Below, in pieces: positions 25,577-32,225 of a stretch of DNA of 60,346 nucleotides. The DNA lies in the NCBI RefSeq assembly GCF_013388945.1, contig NZ_JACAEH010000009.1:1-60346 (forward strand). The letters run 5' to 3'. Source of the stretch: Nitrososphaera sp. (GTDB taxonomy: Archaea > Thermoproteota > Nitrososphaeria > Nitrososphaerales > Nitrososphaeraceae). Both the position numbers and the translations under genes were made by a program. Each line of letters opens with the position of its first letter. Within the stretch, counting starts at the first letter, position 1. The notes below the pieces were generated by a model. It searched no databases and was not told the DNA's origin. It saw only the letters and a list, made by a program, of their open reading frames with translations.

Positions 25577-25604
25577 GCATGCAATTTACATACGATTTGC
25601 ATGC
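25577..25604. promoter_or_regulatory. Inverted repeat upstream of hel308
   Basis: GCATGCAA (25577-25584) and TTGCATGC (25597-25604) are exact reverse complements with a 12-base spacer. The likely hel308 TATA (GATAATACC read on the minus strand, about 25559-25567) lies between this repeat and the start at 25531, so the repeat is where an upstream regulator would bind. The 12-14 base motif TATyATCTTAATTG occurs at both 25561 and 25633. Confidence 0.5.
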
Positions 25605-25634
25605 AAGCCCAAACAATGGGTTATTTACATAGTA

Positions 25635-26096
25635 TCATCTTAATTGCCGTAGCTGGGCTGACAGCCACTTGATGTATGTCCTGTTGGTCCTGCGCACCTC
25701 GATTGCCTGCTCGCACAGAGACTTTGCCTGCGCCCTGTTGCGAAGCCACCTCTCAAGGTGCCAGTGGCGCAAGAGGTAGTACGGCCGCTCGTCCAGCATG
25801 TCGCGTGGAAGGCGCGCAAGCGCCCAGATGTCGCACGCCTTTTCGCCGTGCGGCACGCCGTTTCCCTGCAGAAGGTGCGTCAGCTCGTGCGCAATAGTCA
25901 TCCGGCCCACGTTTGGCTGGAGCGCTATCTGTCCCGACCAGCCCCGCGCAGTCCCCAGGAGGCGCGAGCCCTTTCTGATAAAACCACATGTTATTTCATC
26001 GTCCTGCAATTCTGGAAAGAGCGAATATACATTCAGTACCTTTTGCTTAAAGTCGCCTGAAAATCCGGCCTCTGCCACGCGGGTGAACCGGAGCAA
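25635..26096 (-). CDS. Putative HExxH metalloprotease
   Basis: 153 residues. The motif MTIAHELTHLLQG (about 69-81) is a classical HExxH zinc site, followed by a possible third ligand in GEKACDIWALAR (Asp/Glu around 89-93). There is no signal peptide, so it is cytosolic. It lies 2 bases downstream of mcm in the replication cluster and probably shares its transcript. SprT/Spartan-like or IrrE-like proteases are possible relatives; the region around HExxH fits neither clearly. Confidence 0.65.
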   Translation of the reverse strand: MLRFTRVAEAGFSGDFKQKVLNVYSLFPELQDDEITCGFIRKGSRLLGTARGWSGQIALQPNVGRMTIAHELTHLLQGNGVPHGEKACDIWALARLPRDMLDERPYYLLRHWHLERWLRNRAQAKSLCEQAIEVRRTNRTYIKWLSAQLRQLR

Positions 26097-26098
26097 CC

Positions 26099-28171
26099 CT
26101 ACGCTTTGGCCCAGAAGCCGGGCCTTCTCTCGTATATCCTGCCTTCCCTTGAGAACTTGTTTATCTGCACCCTTGCCTCCTCCTCCGAGAACCTGCCGGT
26201 CTTGGCAAGCTCTGCCACCAGGTTCTTTTCTTCCACTTCGCTGTTGTCGGTGCCCGAAAGCCCGTTGAACACTTCCATGAACAGCTTTTGCTTGCTCACC
26301 TCGCTCTGCGGCTTGCCGTACAGCACGCCGACGTCCATCTTGCCCGTGTTGACATCGACTCCGGCGGTCTTTAACATCTGGTCGACAAGGTAGATGGCCC
26401 TCTTTGCGTCGTCGGCGTCCACCTTGTCCTTCAGCAGGAGCCTTGCGCGTGCAGTAGCAAGCCTGACAAGCCCTTCAAGCTGCCTCGGCGTGACTGTTAT
26501 CATGCCCTCCGACTCGGCCTTTCTCATGTCCATGTAGTAGCTGCGGATGATGTCTATGGCTTCCGTCGTGAGTTCCGGCTCCTTTCCCTTGGCATACGTC
26601 AGGTACTTTGAAAACAGGTCAATCTCTATCGCCGGCTTGGCGGCGTGCTCTGCGTCGCGGTGGATCTCCAGTATGTGGCTTGCAATCAGGCTGTCGCGGT
26701 CTTTTTCAGGGATGTCGCGCACTATGAATATCAGGTCAAACCTTGTAAGCAACGGCACCGGCAGGTTCACGTTTTCAGTGATGTTTTTGTACGGGTCGTA
26801 CTTGCCGTACATCGGGTTTGCCGCTGAAAGTATCGACGTCCTAGCATTGAGCGTCGCTACGATGCCTCCCTTTGCGACAGAGCATGTCTGCTGCTCCATC
26901 ACCTCATGGAGCGCCGAGCGGTCTTCGGGCTTTATCTTGTCAAACTCGTCGATGCAGACGAGACCCTGGTCGCCCAGGACAACGGCGCCGGCTTCAAGCA
27001 TCATGATTCCGGACTTGTCGCGGATTACTGCCGCTGTCAGGCCTGCTGCAGTCGAGCCGCGGCCGGACGTGTACAGGCCGCGGGGCGCTATCTTAGCTGC
27101 AAACTTTAGCATCTCTGACTTTGCGGTACCGGGGTCGCCTACGAGCAGCACGTTGATGTCGCCCCTGCGCGTCGAGCCATCTTCCAGTTTCTTTGTGACC
27201 GAGCCTACTATCAAAAGGAGGATCGCCTCCTTGATGACTTCCTGACCGTAGATGTGTGGAGCAAACGAGGCGACGAGTTTCTCGTAAGCGTCTGGCTTGC
27301 TTGCAATGGTCTGGATCTGCCTCTCGTCTTCCGTGCTTATCGCTATGCGCTCGACTGTCCGGGTGTCCTTGCTTCCGGCCCTGCCTCCCAGGTACTCGAT
27401 GTTGTTTCCTTCCATGCGAAGCCTGAACAGGCTGGTCTTTACCTGTGGCGCCAGCTGCTCGGCTTCTATCCTGATGATGCCGGTGAGCATTATCCTGTCG
27501 CCGGGCCTGCACTGGTCGACTAGGTCGCCCATGACCGTGACTTCGACGTAATGCGGAAGCTGCCCTGCCGGTAGGTCCTCTGGCAGTTCCTGCAGGCGCA
27601 CCATCTGAAAGTCGATGAATATGCTGTTTTCCGGGTCCATCTCAAGCTCCTTCTCGCCGCAGGCCGAGCACTTCACCGGCTTTTTCAGGACCAGCCCTTT
27701 GAGCACCGACTCTGTGGGCGCGCCGCAGTTGGTGCACTTGTACGTCACCTTTTTTGCAAGCGGCTTGACCTCCGACGAGCGGACCACCATTCCAGAAACG
27801 CTCACCAGCTTGTCTATCAGGTCGGCATTTATGTCGCGCAGGCCTTTTGATACGGTGTAGTTGCCTATCCTGACCTTTATCTTGTCCCGGACTTCCTGCT
27901 CGTAGTCAGGGTGAATCTCGCGAAGGACTGAAAGCGCGGCCTCGTCAAACGCGGCCAGCATTTCGTCGGGCTTGTGTGTCAGCATCTTTGCGAGGTCTGG
28001 GTTGTACGAGTCAAAGTCGATGTAGTCGACCACAAGCGACTGGGCGTTTTCTGCCATCATGTCGTTTATTTTTTCAAAGTAGCGGTATTTTCCGTCCTTG
28101 TCACGGAACGCCTGAAGAAACTCCTTCAGCTTGTCGGCGTACGCCGCCGTCGTGGCCTGCTGCTCAGCCAG
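26099..28171 (-). CDS. mcm: MCM replicative helicase
   Basis: The frame gives 653 residues from ATG 28060, but MCM-like sequence continues upstream (KLKEFLQAF...KYRYFEKINDMM), matching the family N-terminus, up to a stop at 28175-28177. The only start-like codon in that stretch is CTG 28171, overlapping the gins stop with GGGGTG just before it. This gives 690 residues. Domains: zinc site CTNC...CSAC (~133-160), beta-hairpin domain, AAA+ with Walker A GDPGTAKS (~348), Walker B CIDEFDK, Arg-finger LTRFDLIF, and a C-terminal winged helix. The helicase of the CMG complex. Confidence 0.93.
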   Translation of the reverse strand: MAEQQATTAAYADKLKEFLQAFRDKDGKYRYFEKINDMMAENAQSLVVDYIDFDSYNPDLAKMLTHKPDEMLAAFDEAALSVLREIHPDYEQEVRDKIKVRIGNYTVSKGLRDINADLIDKLVSVSGMVVRSSEVKPLAKKVTYKCTNCGAPTESVLKGLVLKKPVKCSACGEKELEMDPENSIFIDFQMVRLQELPEDLPAGQLPHYVEVTVMGDLVDQCRPGDRIMLTGIIRIEAEQLAPQVKTSLFRLRMEGNNIEYLGGRAGSKDTRTVERIAISTEDERQIQTIASKPDAYEKLVASFAPHIYGQEVIKEAILLLIVGSVTKKLEDGSTRRGDINVLLVGDPGTAKSEMLKFAAKIAPRGLYTSGRGSTAAGLTAAVIRDKSGIMMLEAGAVVLGDQGLVCIDEFDKIKPEDRSALHEVMEQQTCSVAKGGIVATLNARTSILSAANPMYGKYDPYKNITENVNLPVPLLTRFDLIFIVRDIPEKDRDSLIASHILEIHRDAEHAAKPAIEIDLFSKYLTYAKGKEPELTTEAIDIIRSYYMDMRKAESEGMITVTPRQLEGLVRLATARARLLLKDKVDADDAKRAIYLVDQMLKTAGVDVNTGKMDVGVLYGKPQSEVSKQKLFMEVFNGLSGTDNSEVEEKNLVAELAKTGRFSEEEARVQINKFSREGRIYERRPGFWAKA

Positions 28172-28697
28172 AGTTCAGCACCCCTTTCTTGAATTTCGTC
28201 GAGGCGTCGTGTATGACGTGATAAAGTTCTCGCTCTTCTGCCGCAAGCTTGCCTTCAAGCTCGCCGGAAAGAGGTGACGCGGCCGCAAGTTTTACAATCT
28301 TGCCAAGGCGCGAAGCGACAAACGTGTTCAATGAAACAACGAGGCTGTCCCGCTCGCGGTCCTTGAGGCCTTCCAGGTAGTCGTTTACCCTGACGTAAAA
28401 GTCGATGTCGATGCCTGACAGGTCGTGCGGCCTCGATATCCTCTCGCGATTTAGCGTGCGCGATATGTATGCCGCCGTGTCGTTGTGCTGTATCTCCACG
28501 GCGCCCTCTTTTTCAAGCATCTTTGCAAGCCAGCGCGGGATTGAAGACATGTCGCCTTCCTTGGCGTCGACTGCGACGCTCCCCACCGTCAGTTTCACGT
28601 CCTTCTTGTATGAAATGCGGACTTCCTCGTTCATGTAGCCGATGCGGTAGACATCCTGTATAGCTTGAATCTTGGGCTCGGAAGTCGCGTCGGCCAT
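28164..28697 (-). CDS. GINS complex subunit
   Basis: 177 residues. The early IPRWLAKMLEKEGAVEI (about 53-69) is the short beta-type B domain placed before the long helical A domain (about 90-165), the order of archaeal Gins23 (Psf2/Psf3 type). GINS binds MCM and Cdc45/GAN to form the active helicase. It overlaps the likely mcm start by 8 bases. The subunit type is my reading of domain order; the partner Gins51 is not in the window. Confidence 0.82.
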   Translation of the reverse strand: MADATSEPKIQAIQDVYRIGYMNEEVRISYKKDVKLTVGSVAVDAKEGDMSSIPRWLAKMLEKEGAVEIQHNDTAAYISRTLNRERISRPHDLSGIDIDFYVRVNDYLEGLKDRERDSLVVSLNTFVASRLGKIVKLAAASPLSGELEGKLAAEERELYHVIHDASTKFKKGVLNSG

Positions 28698-28745
28698 CTC
28701 AGGTAAATTGTAAAGGCAACAGTTCCGTTATATCTCTTCTTGGGC

Positions 28746-28774
28746 GAGCTTTAGCTAAGCTCCCAGCTAGCTGG
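28746..28774. promoter_or_regulatory. Two adjacent AGCT-rich palindromes between gins and rfcS
   Basis: GAGCTT-TAGCT-AAGCTC (28746-28762) directly followed by the perfect 12-bp palindrome CCAGCTAGCTGG (28763-28774). They lie midway in the divergent intergenic region between two replication genes, upstream of both promoters. They could be a joint operator or two RNA hairpins. Confidence 0.5.
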
Positions 28775-28879
28775 AGCTTGCCGTTGAAAATTTTGCAACG
28801 AGAGCGTGACAGCAATCTATTAATTCGCTGGCCGCTTTCATTCGAGTGCTTGTCCAAAAAGAGCGACCTTGCCAGCCTC

Positions 28880-29827
28880 ATGTGGACGGAAAAGTACCGC
28901 CCAAAGAGACTCGAGGACATAGTCAACCAGTCAGACATCATAAAGGGCATCACCAATCTTGTAAGGAGCCCGGACATACCGCACATGCTCTTTTCAGGTC
29001 CTGCAGGCGTAGGGAAAACAACCGCGGCGCTTTGCATAGCAATGGAGATACTCGGCGACGAATGGCGCAAGAACACGCTTGAGCTGAACGCGTCTGACGA
29101 GCGCGGGATAAAGATGGTGCGCGAGCGTGTCAAAGAGTTTGCGGCATCGGTGAAACTTGCTACCGACAAGGACTTTGACAAGCCCAAGATAATCATACTC
29201 GACGAGGCCGACGAGATGACATCAGAGGCGCAGACTGCGCTCCGCAGGATTATAGAGGACAGCGCCCGGACCACCCGGTTCATCATAATCTGCAATTATC
29301 TTTCGCAGATAATCGAGCCAATCCAGAGCAGGTGCGTCGTTTTCAGGTTCACGCGCTTGCCAAAGGCCGACGTCATAGAGCACCTGAAGATGATAGCTGC
29401 AAAGGAGAAGGTAAAGGCCGACGAGAAGGCGCTTGAGCAGATTTATGATTCAACTGGAGGCGACCTGCGCCACTCGATAAACGTGATGCAGGCAGCAGCC
29501 GGCATGGGCGCTGTCAACGCTGCAAACGTGAACGCCGCAATCGGCCTTTCGGGCAGGTCGAAGGTGGGCGACATACTGAAGCTTGCGCTTGCAGGCAAGT
29601 TCAACGAAGCGCGCATAAAGTTGCTCGAACTTACACAGGTGTACGGCATGTCAGAGACCGACTTTTTGAAATATGCAAACCAGGAAGCATACGACATGAA
29701 GCTTGAAAACCCCGGCGAGTTTGCCGCGCTCATGGCAGAGTACGACTACAGGCTTGCGTCCGGCGCGCACCCTGAAATACAATTAGCAGCGTTGCTTGCG
29801 CAGCTTGGAAGGCTGAAAAAGAACTAG
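28880..29827 (+). CDS. rfcS: Replication factor C small subunit
   Basis: 315 residues from ATG 28880, beginning MWTEKYRPKRLEDIV as in the family. An in-frame TTG at 28850 lies about 30 bases after TATTAATTC (28818-28826) and may be the true leaderless start, adding 10 residues. Clamp-loader motifs: Walker A FSGPAGVGKTT (~38), Walker B LDEADEMT (~105), SRC motif IQSRCVVFRF (~150). RfcS4-RfcL loads PCNA. It converges with, and overlaps by 4 bases, the zinc-ribbon gene. Confidence 0.95.
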   Translation: MWTEKYRPKRLEDIVNQSDIIKGITNLVRSPDIPHMLFSGPAGVGKTTAALCIAMEILGDEWRKNTLELNASDERGIKMVRERVKEFAASVKLATDKDFDKPKIIILDEADEMTSEAQTALRRIIEDSARTTRFIIICNYLSQIIEPIQSRCVVFRFTRLPKADVIEHLKMIAAKEKVKADEKALEQIYDSTGGDLRHSINVMQAAAGMGAVNAANVNAAIGLSGRSKVGDILKLALAGKFNEARIKLLELTQVYGMSETDFLKYANQEAYDMKLENPGEFAALMAEYDYRLASGAHPEIQLAALLAQLGRLKKN

Positions 29828-30096
29828 TACTCTTCCTCGAACTCTTCGCCCGATTCCTCTTCCTCCACCTCTTCAAAGTCTTCCTCCAGCTCCTCGCGCT
29901 CCTCCGCGCTCTTGTATGGAAGGTCTGCTTCGCCGGGCGCGCCGCACACCGGGCACTTGAACTCTATAGTCTGCCCTTCGAGGTCAAGGGGGAATTCCTT
30001 CTGGAAGACCTCGTCGCATTTTGAGCATACAAGGGTCGTCTGTATGCTCTCTTGGCTGAACTTGTGCGCCTGCACCCGGAAAGAGGTGTTTGCCAA
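29824..30096 (-). CDS. Zinc-ribbon protein with acidic tail
   Basis: 90 residues. LVCSKCDEVFQ (22-32) and FKCPVCGAPGE (46-56) form a four-Cys zinc ribbon. The C-terminal 30 residues are almost all Glu/Asp. This is a common small archaeal nucleic-acid or protein-binding design; precise role unknown. The start is preceded by a TTATAAGC stretch (about 30126-30133). Confidence 0.75.
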   Translation of the reverse strand: MANTSFRVQAHKFSQESIQTTLVCSKCDEVFQKEFPLDLEGQTIEFKCPVCGAPGEADLPYKSAEEREELEEDFEEVEEEESGEEFEEEY

Positions 30097-30210
30097 TATT
30101 CGACTTGGTATAGGAAGAGTCCTTTTTTATAAGCGTTCTTTTTTTCGAACTCTGGTTCAAGATATATCGCAAAATTCGCCAGAAAATTGCGAAAATCAGG
30201 TTAGCGCGAG

Positions 30211-30246
30211 CTTACCAGGTAAGGTCAGGTTGACAGACCTGGTAAG
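30211..30246. promoter_or_regulatory. Inverted repeat operator upstream of the pirin gene
   Basis: CTTACCAGGT (30211-30220) and ACCTGGTAAG (30237-30246) are perfect 10-base inverted repeats. Within the left arm, CTTACC-A-GGTAAG (30211-30223) is itself a palindrome, giving three CTTACC/GGTAAG half-sites. TATA box TTTAAATAC (30261-30269) follows 15 bases later and the GTG start lies 28 bases beyond its centre. Confidence 0.65.
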
Positions 30247-30289
30247 TTATTACTACTGAGTTTAAATACACTGCCGACTATATGATTGC

Positions 30290-31141
30290 GTGGAAAGATC
30301 GATAAAAAATATAGCAAACGGCAAGGAAACCCTCGAAGGCGAGGGCGTCATAGTGCGCAGGGCGTTCCCGAACGGCGCGCTGCGCGAAATCGACCCGTTC
30401 CTGCTCCTTGACGAGATGGGCCCAAAGGACTTTGCTCCCGGCGAACTCGGCGGTTTTCCGGACCACCCGCACCGCGGCTTTGAAACTGTCACATACCTCC
30501 TTGAGGGGCAGTTTGAGCACAGGGACTCGCGGGGCCACGCAGGCAGGCTTGCTCCCGGCGACGTGCAGTGGATGACCGCAGGGTCCGGCGTCGTGCACTC
30601 GGAGATGCCTGCAAAAGACTTTGCAAAGACAGGGGGCAGGCTGCATGGCTTTCAGCTCTGGGTCAACCTGCCGAGGCGCGACAAGATGATGCAGCCACGG
30701 TACCAGGAAATCCCAGCGTCGGAGATACCGGTCGCCGAAGGCGGAAACGCCAAGATCCGCGTCATAGCCGGCGAGTCGCTTGGGAAAAAGGCAGTCATCG
30801 ACACCAGGATCCCCATAATGTACCTGCACGTCACGCTAAAGCAGGGAACAAAATTCGAGCAAAAGGTCCCCGCAGACTATAACGCGTTTGCCTACGTCGT
30901 TGACGGCAGTGGCACTTTCGGCGGCAAAAAGGCAGGCAGGGGTCAGGTTGTTATCTTCAACAGGGACGGCGACAGTGTTTCTGTGGCTGCCGAGACTGAC
31001 CTGAGCGTGCTCCTGATAGGCGGCGCCCCTCTTAACGAGCCTGTCGTCCGCTACGGCCCGTTTGTCATGAACACCGCAGAGGAGATACAGCAGGCGATTG
31101 AGGATTACAGCCAGGGCAGGATGGGCATCATAGCGCGCTGA
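30290..31141 (+). CDS. Pirin-family cupin protein
   Basis: 283 residues, two cupin barrels. The metal motif HPHRGFETVTYLLEG (~59) with VVHSEM (~104) gives the pirin His-His-His-Glu iron site. Bacterial and plant pirins act as quercetin dioxygenases or redox-sensing partners of transcription factors. The GTG start is at the expected leaderless distance from the TATA box. The 3' end overlaps the convergent patatin gene by 14 bases. Confidence 0.88.
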   Translation: MERSIKNIANGKETLEGEGVIVRRAFPNGALREIDPFLLLDEMGPKDFAPGELGGFPDHPHRGFETVTYLLEGQFEHRDSRGHAGRLAPGDVQWMTAGSGVVHSEMPAKDFAKTGGRLHGFQLWVNLPRRDKMMQPRYQEIPASEIPVAEGGNAKIRVIAGESLGKKAVIDTRIPIMYLHVTLKQGTKFEQKVPADYNAFAYVVDGSGTFGGKKAGRGQVVIFNRDGDSVSVAAETDLSVLLIGGAPLNEPVVRYGPFVMNTAEEIQQAIEDYSQGRMGIIAR

Positions 31142-32192
31142 GCACCTTCTCGGCGTCGTCTTCGCCCTGCCTTATCAGTCTCTTTATGGTTGGCACGGAA
31201 AAGTCGGCATCTTCAAAGATAAAATGCACGTCTTCTCTGCGCTCTATTTTTACCACCTGGTCTATTATCGCGCCCCTGACTGTGGCTACCTTGTGGTATT
31301 CCTGCTCGATGCGCATGAACCTCTCCTTCATCTCGTCATCAAGCGGGATGTTTGACAGCATGTCGTGCATCTCCTTCAAAAGAGTCAGGTACCGCTTGAT
31401 GGTCTTTGACATCCTGATGTTGTGATGCGTCTTGTCCGTGTACATGATGTCCCGCGCCCTGTGGAGCGAGTCGAGCAGGTTCTCCGGCAGGCTGTCCTGG
31501 CGCGCAGGAAAGAGGTTTACAAGGTAGACGCGCTTGTCGCACTTGGGCGAGGCGTGTATGACCTCCCTCAGGGGCGTGTTGCTCATGAGGCTCCCGTCCC
31601 ACAGGTAGCGCCCGTCGACCTTTGTCCAGGCAATGCCGTAGAACGGAAACCCGGCGCAAGCCGCGAGGTGGTCCGCGGTTATCTGCGCCTTGTGGCTGTC
31701 AAACACCACCGATTCGCTTGTCTTTATGTCAGTCGACGTGACTATCAGCCGCGGACTTGTGCCGGGCGCAAGCCGGGAAAAGTCGATGTAGTCAGAAAGC
31801 GTCTTTTTGAGCGGCGCAAGGTCGTAAAGGTAGGGCATGCTTGCAGGCGGCACAAGCGGACTCCACAGCGGCTGGAACATGTTCGGGTTGCCGTAAAACG
31901 CGCTGAGGGCCGCAGCAGTCATGCTGCGAAACACGTCAGAAAACGGCGGCGTCACGTTTTCTGAAATGTGGAGCCAGAAATCTTCAAGGTCCTTTGCAGG
32001 ATTGCTGCTTTTTGAGCCGGCTATGATGCCCGCATTTACCGCGCCTATAGATGTCCCGGACACGACGTCAAATTTTATGCCCCGCTTTTCAAGCGCCTTG
32101 TAGACGCCGCACTCGTAGGCTCCAAGCGAGCCCCCGCCCTGCATCACAAGGACCGTCTCAAACTCGGGCTTGTAGATGTCCTTTATCTGCAT
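31128..32192 (-). CDS. Patatin-like phospholipase
   Basis: 354 residues. Oxyanion loop GGGSLGAYECGV (~19-30), nucleophile motif SGTSIGAVNAG (GxSxG, Ser ~46) and catalytic Asp in WDGSLMSN (~194) show a complete Ser-Asp dyad. Such enzymes hydrolyse acyl lipids; a natural substrate in an ether-lipid archaeon is unclear. The C-terminal 100 residues are helical and charged. Confidence 0.87.
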   Translation of the reverse strand: MQIKDIYKPEFETVLVMQGGGSLGAYECGVYKALEKRGIKFDVVSGTSIGAVNAGIIAGSKSSNPAKDLEDFWLHISENVTPPFSDVFRSMTAAALSAFYGNPNMFQPLWSPLVPPASMPYLYDLAPLKKTLSDYIDFSRLAPGTSPRLIVTSTDIKTSESVVFDSHKAQITADHLAACAGFPFYGIAWTKVDGRYLWDGSLMSNTPLREVIHASPKCDKRVYLVNLFPARQDSLPENLLDSLHRARDIMYTDKTHHNIRMSKTIKRYLTLLKEMHDMLSNIPLDDEMKERFMRIEQEYHKVATVRGAIIDQVVKIERREDVHFIFEDADFSVPTIKRLIRQGEDDAEKVLSAL

Positions 32193-32225
32193 CGTGTACC
32201 GGTGCGGCTTGCGGGCTTTTAAGCG

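Noticed and set aside
28778-28849. N-terminal extension of RfcS upstream of 28850
   Set aside because: The frame is open but runs through the intergenic promoter region and does not resemble the family.
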